Counted from the first letter of the stretch, positions 9,680-20,761 are shown. The stretch: 64,000 bases of DNA from Cystobasidiopsis lactophilus (GCA_001599975.1 BCIO01000001.1:1240001-1304000), one strand, 5' to 3'. A program made the numbers and translations. The notes: a model not told the origin generated them from the letters alone.

Positions 9680-12221
9680 ATGTTTGGCAAGTCAAAAAGC
9701 AGCGGCAACAAGGCGCCAAAAGCCAAGTTTCTTGGGCTTCGCGGGACCAAGCTCAACCATGGCATTTCCTTCTTTGCCGGCATGGGTTTTTTACTCTGTG
9801 AGCTTCTCGAGTGCTTGGGTTGGCAGACACTCAAGATGGCTGCAGTCGGCTACGACCAAGGCGTGATGGGCGGCTTGTTAACCCTTCCATCCTGTTTGTG
9901 TACCTTTTTGAACCTCTTATCAGCAATGCTCTGACGCGCTCAAAGTCTATGAGACCTTTCCTTCAATTGACACCACGACAACAACCGGCGCGCAAAACAG
10001 CAAGAATGCCACCCTCCAAGGCGCCGCTATTGCACTCTACGAAATCGGTTGTTTCATGGGCGCGCTGACTGTTCTTTGGGTTGGCGACAAACTTGGGCGA
10101 AAGAAGACCATTTTCTTTGGTGCTTGGGTCATGATCGTCGGCGCCATGTAAGAAGGTGATCGCTTTGGTCTGACACTTCTCAAAATCCTTGAACAGCATC
10201 CAAACCGCCTCGTACTCCCTCGCACAGCTTATTGTTGGCCGCATCGTCACTGGCTTTGGCAACGGATTCATTACTTGTGAGTGAAGCACGCAAGTGGGCC
10301 GGGAGATTCCTGTTGACCCTGGAATCCGTAGCCACCGTCCCCACTTGGCAATCAGAGTGTTCTCCTGCCCACAAGAGGGGTCGCCTTGTCATGATCGAGG
10401 CGCGTCTGGCGTCTTTTGGTCTGAAGCGATCCCTGGAGCTCAATCTCTGGTGCGCAGGGAGCTTTGATCACTGGTGGCGTTTGCATCTCCTACTGGATCG
10501 ACTTTGCTTTCTACTGGATCCCGACGTCCTCAGCGAGTTGGAGGGCACCAGTATGTGTTGTCCGAAGCCAAACCGAAATTACCTGACAGGAAGACGTAGA
10601 TCGCCTTCCAAATCCTCTTCGCTATCATCATTGGTAAGCAAGCTCGACCGCAATCTTCTCGGGCCTCACTCAGCATGTACACAATACAACAGTATCTGGC
10701 ATCATGTTCTTGCCAGAAAGCCCGCGCTGGCTTATCCGAGAGGGTCGATACGAAGAAGCCGCAGAGGTGTTCGCAGCCTTGCAAGATGTCGATATCCACA
10801 GCCGAGCAGTTCAAAGAGCCGTCAAGACTGTTAGAGACACATTGCCGGCAGAAAACCACGGTGTCAGCCACTTGTTCTCCAACGGGCCCCGGCGCAACTT
10901 TCACCGAGCGGCTTTGGGCTTCGTCAACCAGTGCTTCCAGCAGATCTCTGGAATCAATTTGATCACGTACGTCCTACCAATGTTGACCTGTTGTTAACCG
11001 ATCGACTGACAGAAACTTAACAGATACTACGCCTCCAGTTCGTGACTTCGTTGGCAAGCTTGCCAGCTAGCTGTCTGACCTTGTTGCACAGCTATATTTC
11101 AAAACTACATTGGCCTCAGTGCAACTTTATCTCGCGTTCTAGCAGCTTGCAACGGCACCGAATACTTCCTGGCGTCCTGGATTGCGGTATACACCATTGA
11201 GCGCTTTGGACGCCGTAAGCTCATGATGTAAGCCCCCTGGCTCATCTTCGTCATCGACAGACTTAATGTAGAAGTAGCGTTGGCGCGATCGGAATGAGCG
11301 GAACCATGGCTGTCTTGGCCGGTGCTGCATCCATCTCAGCTACCAACAACGCTGCAGCCATTGTCGCCGCCGTCTGCCTCTTTGTTTTCGTAGGGCCTCC
11401 CATTGTTCCCTTGGACCATGTTACCCTACTTAAACCCGTTTTCGCGAGTTAGAATACTTGGTAAGGCCTCCCATTCTTTCCTCGGACCATGTTATCTTAT
11501 TCCCCAACAGGTTTGCCTTGGGGTGGCTTGGCATGACCTGGCTCTATCCGAGCGAGATTGCATCGTTGGAAGTCAGAGCGCCGGCTAACGGACTGTCCAC
11601 TTGCTCCAATTGGATCTTTAACTTCGTTAGTCCTTCAATACCACTGCCCCCTGATTATACGGATACTAAATAAACTTCAGATGGTTGTTATGATCACTCC
11701 GGTGGCCTTTGCGAACATCGGCTATCAAACCTACATCGTGCGTTCGGAGAGCCGGTTTTTGCCACTCTGCTGAGAATTCTTCGCAGATCTTCGCCGTTAT
11801 CAATGGCTGCCTAATACTTCCTGTAACATTTTGGGCGTATCCTGAGACCGCCGGTCGCTCCTTGGAGGAAATCGATAAGGTCTTTGAAAACACCAAACCC
11901 GGCTGGGCCTCTATTCGCGATTGTGTTCTGGTTTGTCTTCTCCCGTGCTACGAATAATCACTTCATAAGCTAAAGTATATCTCTGCGCTAACAGGTCGAG
12001 CGCAAGATGCCTAGAATCGACCACACCCGCGACTTTGACGAGAACGACTTTGGCGAAAACACCTTCGTCGAGCAAGAGGCCACCACCGGCAAGCCTCAAG
12101 ACCTCCAGAAAGAGAAGACGTCTCAGATCGAGAGTGAGTCTCGCTGCCCTACACGACTTATCGCGTCGCAAAGACTGACCAAGCGTCACCAGACTCCACC
12201 GAAAAGCGCTCAACCGTCTAA
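9680..12221 (+). CDS. MFS sugar (hexose-type) transporter
   Basis: This is a 12-TM proton- or facilitator-type sugar permease of the plasma membrane. The hallmarks of the family are present in order: FGYDQGVMGGLLTLPSF in TM1, GDKLGRKKTIFFGAW (the D-x2-G-R-[RK] loop), the LIVGRIVTGFGNGFI signature, VPTWQSECSPAHKRG, the central PESPRWLIREGR motif, QQISGINLITYYA in TM7, ERFGRRKLM, WGWLGMTWLYPSEI-like sequence in TM10 and PETAGRSLEEIDKVFE at the end of TM12. The C-terminal tail is acidic (DFDENDFGENTFVEQEA) and ends STEKRSTV at 12221. At least ten short introns interrupt it. Two of them flank an 8-nt microexon at 11453-11460 and are near copies of each other. The specific sugar cannot be decided from sequence. 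Confidence 0.93.
11390..11510 (+). other. Duplicated intron pair flanking an 8-nt microexon
   Basis: Intron 1 spans 11390-11452 (63 nt, GTAGGG to TTAG), the microexon AATACTTG spans 11453-11460 and intron 2 spans 11461-11510 (50 nt, GTAAGG to ACAG). The microexon is required: it restores FVF-N-T-W-F-ALGWLGM, the expected TM10 sequence of sugar transporters. The first ~40 nt of the two introns match at most positions (both hold GGCCTCCCATT and GGACCATGTTA) and differ mainly by transitions. The 3' halves are unrelated. Confidence 0.8.
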
Positions 12222-12421
12222 GAGCCAGCAAGATAGCCCTGTACTTCTAATCGATTCCTTAATAGCCACTAAAAGTATCTAGCGTTTGCTGCATTGCATT
12301 TTCTCGCAACCACGTTTTGCATGTGAAAGCGATCGCCGTCTGCTCAAGAGAGCTCGCGAAGTCTGCGCTCTGTCGACCGCTCTTCCTTCTCCTGGACCTG
12401 TACACCTACTTACTCAACACG
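12222..12421. promoter_or_regulatory. Promoter/5' UTR of the acidic repeat protein
   Basis: This 200-bp stretch follows the transporter stop and precedes the ATG at 12422 on the same strand. It must carry the transporter 3' end and the next promoter. No distinctive motif is visible. Confidence 0.3.
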
Positions 12422-13941
12422 ATGCAGGGCTTGGAGGAACCCGCAAAGCCCGTTGCCACCTCGAGCAACGCGCCAAGTTCGCCCGAATTCGACGAATTCG
12501 AGTCCATGTCTTTAGAAGACGAAAAGCCTGCCAAGGTTCCGTTTGAGAAGGAAGACGAGATCCCTGTGAAGGCTTCTGCAAAAGTGTCGTACGATACGGA
12601 TGAAGAGGAGGATGACTTGGTGTACAAAGCAAAGGGCGAGCAGGCTTTCGCTTCTGAACGCGATCCGCCTGTCACCTCTCCAACGAATGTCGCCTACGAC
12701 TCTGACGAAGCGGATGACGAGCCTATCAAGAAGTCCGGCAAATCCCCAGTCAAAGCCGCCTACGATTCCGACGAGGAGGAGGACGAGCCCCTGAAGAAGT
12801 CTGGCAAACCACCTTTGAAGTCGCTCACAAGCTACGACGATGACGACGACGAAGACGACTCGGAGAACCTATTAGGAAGTGGCAAGCCCGAGCAAAAAGC
12901 CTACAAAGTCACTTGCACAGACCCCGACGCCAAACCGACAGTGTGCTTCGCCATCCCATTTCCAGAGCCGCCCTTTGGCGTCAAAGACCTCCCGCCGTTC
13001 GCCCTGTACAGCTTGCCGGCAGCCCGATTGAAGCCGCTGGAGGAGGGCCAGAAAGACCCTAGTCTTTGGACGAAAGCTCAACGAAAGTGGCAAGACGAGC
13101 AAGAGCAGGCTAGGAAGCAAGGGCCATCGACCTTTCGGTCCAGGGCTTTCGGGGTACGTGTGCATTCAGTTCACTTCCCAGGATGCCATTAAAGGTTACC
13201 CCGCAGCTCATCAGCAAGGGCGTGTCGATGACCAAGAACTCTCGCATGGAGTTCCTGACGCGCACACCGGACAAGACCAAGCTGTCCGAGTTAAAGATCC
13301 TCTACCCCCCGTCCATGTCCGCTCAGGAAATCAACGAGCAGTTCAAGGCGATGCTGCAAGCAGTCAAGAAGGCCGCGATACGCAACGGCATCATCTCCAC
13401 CGCCATTTTGCCTGTCGTTCTGGTCTTCGACACCGTAAGTGCCAAGCAATCGGGACCATGAACACTTATCAAATTGCCTTCTCGTGCAGGTCACCTTTAT
13501 TCCCGGCCCTTTTGAAGTGAATGTGGCGTGGAGCGCCGCTTCCTGGACGAGTGCGGCCAGGGCGTCCAACCTCACCAACTCGCTCACGAACGATAGCGTG
13601 CCTATCTCCTTCACCCCGACACCTTTACTCGAGTCGCTAGCATTCCGGCTGTCAGAGCTCTGTAACTCCCTTGCGCAACCCCATACGCCGCGGACCAAGC
13701 CAAAGTGGACCCAGCCAGAAGAGCCAATGAGAGAGAAGGAGTTGGCTGCTTTGGGTGAGGTCTCCATCTGCCTTCTTGAAAGCTATCTCTGACCTTTCCA
13801 AAAGCACTGGCTATTGTGACCACTCACGTTGGACACGAGGCCCACGAGCTGTTCGAGACAGACCTCGAGCTGCTCTCGGAAGACATCGAGGCGTGCTTGA
13901 CCAAGGCGGCGAAGGAGTGGTTGGCGATCGTGGAGAAGTAG
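12422..13941 (+). CDS. Conserved hypothetical protein with acidic SDEEE-type repeats
   Basis: I do not assign a function. The N-terminal 160 residues carry a degenerate repeat, AYDSDEEEDEPLKKSGKPP, in about four copies (SYDTDEEEDDLVYKAKGE, AYDSDEADDEPIKKSGKSP and so on). These alternate Asp/Glu-rich Ser phospho-acceptor sites of casein kinase 2 type with short basic KKSGK segments, and end in YDDDDDEDDSE. A conserved globular part begins at CFAIPFPEPPFGVKDLPPF and WTKAQRKWQDEQEQARK. It continues after a 53-nt intron as ISKGVSMTKNSRMEFLTRTP, LYPPSMSAQEINEQFKAML, a hydrophobic IISTAILPVVLVFDTVTFIPG segment, then FEVNVAWSAASWTSAARAS and a helical C-terminus ending KEWLAIVEK. The layout (R-W-x2-E segment, then a hydrophobic pair) recalls fungal mitochondrial K+/H+-exchange-related proteins, but this is only an impression. 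The stop is at 13939-13941. Confidence 0.7.
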
Positions 13942-14075
13942 ACACAGACCTAGACCTAGACTGTGTGCGTGGAAGTTGGGCATAGGGACACTCTGGATTT
14001 CGGCTAGGCGCGGCGCTTGCATATTTTCGGCCGTTCGATGTACATGGATTTCATTCTTTGATGCCTCGCATCACC

Positions 14076-15133
14076 TTATAGCTCCACGATTTGATCGTAG
14101 CCCGGGTATTGAGGTAAATTGAGCTGGAATTGGTCGGCAAGGTAACTGGCAAGTGGCAAATCAATGCGGCTCAGTTTGGCAAGGAGTTGATCTTACCCAG
14201 GCACAAAGCGGCCACCAAGGAGATGCTGGCCCTTGAAATGTAGGGCGCCTCGCTTGGGCGCGGTGAGGGAGATCAGCGCTTCCGGGGTGAAACTTTTGTC
14301 GTCGACATTGCCATCATTCACGTCCCAGGCAGACGGAATGTCAATCTATAGTCATTGTTGAGTGAATTCCAACGGCACAGAAAAAAGACAGCATACCGAA
14401 ACGATGGGCGTTTTGCCCTGCCGCTCCTTGAGCTGGTCGATGACAGTCTTGAAGGGTGGCCTTGGCTCCCCTTTGAAGGAGAAGCCCTTGACACTAGACA
14501 TCAGCTCAACTCACACACTTCAGGGAAGGCACTCACGAAGATGCCGTCAAGAACGACATCAGTCGACTCGAGGGCCTTCGTGAAGCCGTCCTCCTGGACC
14601 TCCTCAATCTTGAGGTTCTCCACTTGCTTCTTCAGCTTCTGCTCATACAACCCTTTCAGAAAAGCACAGAGACAGCCAGACTCTGCGAACCTGATAGAAT
14701 TCATTCTTGCCGGGTTTTGGATAAAACAGCGTCGGCTCATAGCCGAATTGCCCTGGACTTCAATTAGATGGCGTAGAGTAGCTTCATCCATACTCACAAA
14801 GATGCCTAGCAGCCACCAGAGCGTCTCCGCCTTGGTTTCCCGGACCAGCAATAACGAGCACCTTCTTTGCGTTCGGATACAGCTTGGCCGTCCCTTGAGC
14901 ACAGGCAAGGCCAGCGAGCTCCATCACTGTTCCAAAGAGCATTCACACACAGACGAGGAGAGGTGAAGCGAACGGAAAGCTACATTGGTCCAGCGTGAAA
15001 GCGCCCTTCTTCGGATCCTGTGGCGTCCCCGTCAACTGGCTGCGCGATGGACCAGGAGGGAGTGCATTACCATCAAGATGGCATCGATCTCAGCTGCTTC
15101 TTCAGCCGAAAGGTATTTGACAGTCGGGGCCAT
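14076..15133 (-). CDS. NAD(P)H-hydrate epimerase (NAXE/YjeF_N domain)
   Basis: The enzyme epimerises the R form of damaged, hydrated NAD(P)H to the S form that the ATP-dependent dehydratase can repair. The protein starts [20 protein letters not shown] and continues with [16 protein letters not shown] (the conserved helix of the YjeF_N fold). Next comes [20 protein letters not shown], with the GPGNNGGD-type nucleotide-binding loop, here GNQGGD. Further conserved parts are [51 protein letters not shown] (the conserved SxDIPSGxxxD block with A for G), [16 protein letters not shown] and GGRFVP. It ends [10 protein letters not shown] at 14076. Length (about 240 residues) is normal for a stand-alone fungal epimerase. 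Five or six short introns are present. It lies 80 bp downstream of the BBC1/AIM3-type gene in the same orientation. Confidence 0.9.
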
Positions 15134-15213
15134 GTTCAGTTTGGGCAATGAAGTTCGAAAGAAGCGCAAGTGGCGGAGCATGGGCAAGGAGCGCTTTTGG
15201 CGATGGAGGGGTC

Positions 15214-16921
15214 TCATTGCAAAATTTGCATCCTAGGGCAAGTGGGAGGCCATTCAGGCTTCAAGTCCTGCCCGACATAGGCCTCCATCGACACTGGCCG
15301 GTAGATCCACAGCTCGCCTTGCGAGAAGGCGGTCAGGTCGTACGTCCTTCGAGTGGCCGGCTGGCCGGCTGACTGCTCAATAAGCTCTAGGGTCTTGAAG
15401 CTGCTGGGCGAGATGAGGTCGCCATCGCTGACGGCTTGGTCCGGAGCGCTCTCGGCGACAATGACCGCCGTGTCTGCATCCACCGAGACCATTCAGCTTG
15501 CTCAGCTGGGGTGGGACGCGATGGCTTACGTTCAGGGGCGCCCAAAGTGGAGTAGCTACCCCTCGGTGCGCCGGCCTCTTTGATGGTGACCGTCTTGAAC
15601 TCGGCGATGTCCCCTCGTCGTATGGCCGAGTCGCCACCTCGCCACCTGCCTACTTGCTGCCCCTCTCCCGTCGCTTTGGCTTCATAGATCAAGTGCCCAT
15701 GCGTCCTAGCCACCGACTGCACCGGCTTCGGCACGTCGTACTGGTCGCACTCGACAATGGCCTGCTGCGCCAAAGTCCAGCACTCGCCATTGCCGACCGA
15801 CATGGCCGACTCTGCAGCGCGCTCTGCAAACTGGGCGATGATTTCGGAGTAGGTCTGATAGCCTTGCCAGAGCTCGGCCTCCGACAAAGAGTCCGGTCGA
15901 GGCGAATAAGCAGCTTCTTGGCTGGTCAGGTTGGAAGGGTTGTTGAGGCTGAAAGAGAAGGAGTACATGGCCAGGGAGAGGTCGCCAAAGAGGACGGCGC
16001 CGATGAGCGTCTTGTTGTTGCCCAACTGGCGGGCTGACGCGGTGAATGCAAAGTCTTGGCGATTGCGCAGAGAGGCAGGTAAGGAATTGCTCGGGTCCGT
16101 CCACCATCTGGGCGTAGAAGGGTCGAGAAGGGCATAGCAAAAGTCAGAAGCGGAGCAGCCGGACGAAGTTGAGGGAGGGTAAGAGGTCGAGAAGGCTTCT
16201 GGGTGGCTAGACGGGATCGGGCTGGGTCTGGCCCAAGTGGGCGGCTTTGGCTATGGTTCGTCAATTCAATACTTCGAGTCAATTTGAGTGTTCAGTGCAA
16301 CTTTTGAAACGAAACAGGCTTACCGGTCCGGACTCTGAGTATTGCTGATGCACCGACTCGCCAGCTTGTGGCGCGAAAGCACCGGGTTGCTGGCCTCTAG
16401 ACGCAAAATACTCATCCAAAAGACCGAAGAAAGCCTGTTATAAACTTCTTCTTAAGATCTGGAAACGCTCTTGAAAGGCTAGAAGGAACGAACCTCCTTC
16501 TCCTGTTGGCTCAAGTTCAGCCAGTCCACTTTGACATTGCCCGAGCTGGACGCGGCAGGAGCAGCTTGCGGGGTCCTGGAGGGCGGGATAGGGGGCGCAG
16601 AAGTCCGAGGGGTGAAGGAGGGCTTGGGAGCTACTGAAGGCGAAGGTCTGGAAGGCGGCGCTGAGGAGGAGGAGGACGGGCCTGGGCTGCCGGACGTCTT
16701 GGGAGCCGAGTACTTGTTCTTGAGCTCGCCAGCTTTCGCCTCTGTGAGAAGGCTCAAGAGTTTGAGTCCTGTTGTTGCCAAGCCTCAAAGTGGAGGTCGG
16801 CCCTCACGTCCTTCTTTCGCGGCGGCCTGCGCTTTGGCTTTGACTGTAGGTCTGCCTTGTGAGCAAATATCCGTTATATGGAATGCGAGGAGGGCAAAGA
16901 CGCACGACTGGCGAAGTCCAT
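15214..16921 (-). CDS. Pro-rich protein with BBC1/AIM3-type C-terminal domain
   Basis: The start at 16921 (MDFASLKAKAQAAAKEGRLK) precedes a low-complexity Ser/Pro/Ala linker (PSRPSPSVAPKPSFTPRTSA), a short conserved block DWLNLSQQEKEAFFGLLDEY and a globular C-terminal domain. That domain reads ALYSFSF-type start, NGECWTLAQQAIVEC, SVARTHGHLIYEAKATG, IRRGDIAEFKTVTIKE, YSTLGAPE, a later DADTAVIVAES segment, RTYDLTAFSQGELWIYRPVS and a stop at 15214. The Cys of GECWTLA, the His of RTHGHLIYEA and the RRGDI-x-E-F strand match the C-terminal domain of yeast Bbc1/Aim3, actin-patch proteins, which has a papain-like/CHAP-like fold. No SH3 domain is seen, unlike Bbc1. A role at cortical actin is inference. 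About six short introns. Confidence 0.7.
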
Positions 16922-17160
16922 TGAGTTGTCCGGGAGCAAGTTGCGTCTTGCCAATCGCCCTCTCGTCAAGTTGCCCGTGCTGCGCAACTGTGGGTTCGCG
17001 CAATCAGGCTTCTATAGATACAATAGATACATAGTCGACTACCAGTGGCGACCCAGCGACGAGTCACACGCCGCCCGACTCGCGCACCATTCCTTGACCC
17101 TGCTCGACCGATTCCGCTCCAGCTTGCCCCCTTAGTTTTGCTCGCCTGCCGCCACGAACG
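16922..17160. promoter_or_regulatory. Divergent promoter, BBC1/AIM3-type gene / SUMO gene
   Basis: The 239 bp lie between opposed starts. They contain an AT-rich cluster TATAGATACAATAGATACATAG near 17012-17034 (two GATACA/ATAGATAC copies), the best candidate core-promoter element. Assignment rests on orientation. Confidence 0.4.
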
Positions 17161-17777
17161 ATGTCTGACCGCGAGGGATCTCAACCTGCTGAAGCCAAGA
17201 AGGAGGGAGGAGACGGTGAACACATTAACGTACGCCTTGCGCTCTTGCTGTTCTCGAAAAATTAGGGAGTCGCCACTGAACGCCTGTCAAACGACAGATC
17301 AAAGTCGCAGACGGTGAGCCACCTCGCTCTGACCCACCCTAAGGACGGCCAAGACTGAGGCAAGACGCAAAGGCGAGGGCCAGGAAACCTTCTTCAAGAT
17401 TAAGATGTCCACCAAGCTGGGCAAGCTGATGAACGCCTACGCCGAGCGAAACGGTGCGCTGGGGTCTTACCTTGCTCTGATGAGTAGCTCTGACCTCGGT
17501 TGGCCCTTTGCTCTCAGGCAAAGATCCTGCAACTGTCCGATTCACGTCCGTTTCCTCCGTTAAAGCTGTCAAATGTTCTTTCAGCTAACGCTCCTGTGAT
17601 CCATCGCGGACAGTTACGACGGCACAAAAATCAACAAGGACGACACGCCACGAAGCCTCGACATGGAGGACTCGGACACGCTGGAGGTCCACATCGAGCA
17701 GGTTGGTTGCGGTCGCCACTTTCATCAGTCGCACTTTCTGATTTCAAAATTCGCTCCGACAGGTCGGCGGACAGTAG
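17161..17777 (+). CDS. SMT3: SUMO (Smt3-type ubiquitin-like modifier)
   Basis: SUMO is processed to a C-terminal Gly-Gly and then attached to lysines of many nuclear proteins. Spliced across five short introns the protein is about 98 residues. It has a charged N-terminal tail (MSDREGSQPAEAKKEGGDGE), then HINIKVADGEGQETFFKIKM, STKLGKLMNAYAERNGKDPA, TVRFTYDGTKINKDDTPRSL and DMEDSDTLEVHIEQVGGQ. All landmarks of the family are present: I-K-V at the first strand, F-F-K-I-K, L-x-K-L-M-x-A-Y, R-F-x-Y/F-D-G, and the E-x2-D-x-I/L-E-V block. The reading ends VGG-Q-stop, so the precursor has a single residue after the diglycine. The last intron lies just before the codons for VGGQ (acceptor at about 17762). 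Identification is firm. TOM70 follows on the same strand after 450 bp. Confidence 0.95.
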
Positions 17778-18227
17778 CCCACGAATCTACATGCACGTTT
17801 GTTCCCTTGCCTCCAGCATTCTCGGTTGTAGTGAGTGTCATCGCCGGCCAGCAATCGCCCAAAGCTGAAAGTGGTGCGATCAGCCACATTGGCCTCCCCC
17901 AGCAATTCCTCCGACGTTTTCCCTGTCCCTGCAAGAGCCAGCGTTTTCCTTAGACCACCTCTCCGCCAAGATCCCCTTCGTACATTGTCGCTTCAAGGGC
18001 TGGAGGCGTTCGATTTTTGATGGATTTGGTTTCCGGCTTTCATGGCTTCCCATCAAATCGCGCACACACGGTTTTTTGCTTTTTCAGGTGGCTGCAGCTC
18101 GTTGTAATACAACTCTTCCCTTCTGCGATTTCGAACAGAACCCGGGAGTGGCAAGCTCCTGCGTCACAAGCGCTCAGTCGCCGAACTTTTTTCTTGCCCT
18201 TGCACCTCCGCTTTCGCCTGTCAAATC
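17778..18227. other. Intergenic: SUMO 3' region and TOM70 promoter
   Basis: These 450 bases lie between two plus-strand genes. I see no conserved open frame, repeat or RNA gene in them. They should contain the SUMO terminator and the TOM70 promoter. Confidence 0.4.
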
Positions 18228-20761
18228 ATGGCTACTTCCACGACTTCAATGGAGCCCGCCCCAGCGGCATTGACGGACCGGATCACGACGTACATCGCCC
18301 AGCACAAGAAGGCCGTCGTGCTCTCTGCGATTGGCGCCTCGGTCGTCGTCGGCGGCACGGCTTTGTACTTGTACTCGAACAAGCCGCCCGCTCCCTCTGG
18401 CTCTGATGATTCGCCCGCTGTGGAAGGCACCAGCAGCTCCGCCGGGGCCAAGGCCAAGAAGAGCAAGAAGAGCAAAAAGCCAAAGTCGAGCGCTGGTGCA
18501 AAGGTCAAGGGGGACGAGACGCCAAAGTCGCCCGTGGATGCGGCGGAAAAGGGCCAGTCCGCTACCATCGTCGAGATCGACACTGGTGAGGGGCTGGCCT
18601 ACCCATAGCGCTGTGGATGCGCTGATACAGTTCCAAACGCACAGATCCGCTTGAATTATCACTCGAGCAGATCAAAGCGCTCAGCTCGGATGTGCGTCGC
18701 TGCCTTGCACTCTATGTCTTCAAATTGACTGACATCTGACGGTTTGGGGACTCACAGAGGCGGCACGACCTGGCGCAAGACCTCAAGGCCCGGGGCAACA
18801 AGGCCTTCTCCTCCAAAAAGTACGCCCAGGCCGTCGCTCTCTACTCCAAGGCCATCGAGTGCGAGGAGGAGGCGGTCTACTTCTCCAACCGGGCCGCCTG
18901 CTACTCCAACCTCAAGAACTACGACCTGGTGATCCAAGACTGCACCGACGCCATTCGCCTTGACAAGGCCTACGTCAAGGCTCTGAACCGCCGGGCGAGC
19001 GCTTTGGAGACCAAAGGAGGGAGCGAGAACTTGTTTAAGGCGCTCTGCGATTACACCGCGGCCGCCATCTTGGAGCAGTTCAAGACGCCCAGCACGGGAG
19101 TCTCCGTCGATAGGGTCATGAAGCGATTGGCGGAGGAGGAGGCCGCCACTATTATGAAGGTTCGTCCTTCGTTCACTTTAGAACTTCGTTGTTCTAGGCC
19201 TCAAACGCGGAACCAACAGGAGCGAGAACCTCGGCTGCCGTCCGTCATGTTCGTGCGAGCCTACATGGATGCTTTCCGGAAAAGTGAGAGGCTGCCCTAC
19301 ACATCTCATCAGACCAACTTCTGATTCGTTCCTATGGCCCTCTCCACAGAGCCCTTCCCAGAGCTGCCGGAATACCCAGACGCACCGGGCGACTCTGTCT
19401 TGCTGCTGGCCTTGCAAGCCAACGAGGCCTGCAATTTCCCGCACGCCATGACTTTGGTTCAGGAAGCCATCGATCAAGGGCTGAGCAACAACGTGCTCCA
19501 GGCCCGCGCGCACAACTTGAGGGGCACTTTCAGGTGCGCGGCGAAGCTCACCATCATTTGAATGGCAGTCGCTAATTCTGCCGCGTGAATTTCTTCGCCA
19601 TAGATTCATTATGGGCCTCCCGACACAAGCCCTAGAGGATCTCGACATGTCCACCACTTTGGACAAGACGTTTGTGCAGACCTGGGTCAAGAAGGCCAGC
19701 GTGCACATGGAGCTAGGCAAGCTGACGCTCCCCTTAATTAGCGTTCGTTTGGCTAACGAGAATCCCTTTCATGACTTGCAGGTCAAACCGAGGCCGCTTT
19801 CAAGGACTTTGAGACCGCCGTCAATATCGACCCTAACGACCCAGACCCGTGAGTGGAACTGCACAATAGAGCTCTTTGGTCTGAAACCAGTCCTTCACAC
19901 ACAGGTACTACCACCGCGGCCAAGTCTACTTCATCTTGGGCAAGTACTCGGACGCGATCAAGGAGTACAAAAAGTCGACCGACCTGGACGACACCTTCAT
20001 CTTCTCCCACATCCAGCACGCCGTTGCGCTCTACAAGGAGGGCCGAAAAGAGAAGGCCGACCTCAAGTTCAAGAAGATGATGAAGACGTTTGCCGATTCG
20101 CCAGAGGTGCGTTTTGGACCTGACTTTACCTGTCGACAAATTGTCTGAGTAAGCGGTTGTCGCACAGGTATACAACTATTACGGCGAGATCCTGCTTGAT
20201 CAGGCACAGCATGATATTGACAACTATGACAAGGCGCTCTCGGCGCTGGACAAGGCCATGGAGCTCGAGGAGGCTAAGTGCGTTTTAAGGCTCCCGTTTG
20301 GCAATACGTCATGTCTGATCTCTCTTCAACTCGGACAGGGGCGGCCACCTCAACGTGATGCCGATGATCAACAAGGCGCTGTGCATCTTCCAGAAGGACA
20401 AGGACCAGATGGCGGTCGCCGAGCAGCTCTGCCTGCAGGCGCTCGAGCGCGACCCGCTGTGCGACGTCGGCATCGCTACCCTCGCCCAACTCTACATCCA
20501 GCAGAACAAGATCCACAAGGCGGTCACCATGTTCGAGAAGAGCGCCCAGCAGGCGCGCACCGAGGCCGAGCTCGTGCATGTCCTCCAGTTCCTCAACGTG
20601 TGTTCTCGTCCTTCATTCATCTCTTTGAGATCAAGAGCTCATCTGTACACACACAGGCCACCAAGGCGCAAATCAACTTCATCACCATCTACCCGCAAGA
20701 AGCCATCTCGCTCGGCGTGATGCCAGCGGAAGGCCTGCCGGACGCCCCAGACACCCCTTAA
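18228..20761 (+). CDS. TOM70: Mitochondrial import receptor Tom70 (TPR protein)
   Basis: Tom70 is an outer-membrane receptor of the TOM complex that takes chaperone-bound carrier precursors. A single N-terminal membrane anchor, VVLSAIGASVVVGGTALYLY, follows about 25 residues and is succeeded by a Lys/Ser-rich linker (KAKKSKKSKKPKSSAG). The receptor domain then starts with the chaperone-clamp TPRs: DLKARGNKAFSSKKYAQAVA, YFSNRAACYSNLKNYDLVIQ and AYVKALNRRASALETKGG. Later TPRs include LLALQANEACNFPHAMTLV, YYHRGQVYFILGKYSDAIKE, YNYYGEILLDQAQHDIDNYD and DVGIATLAQLYIQQNKIHKA. The end reads INFITIYPQEAISLG, very close to the conserved C-terminus of fungal Tom70. About eight introns. An AATAAA signal at 20815-20820 lies 54 bases after the stop. 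The GH2 gene converges on it from the other side. Confidence 0.95.
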
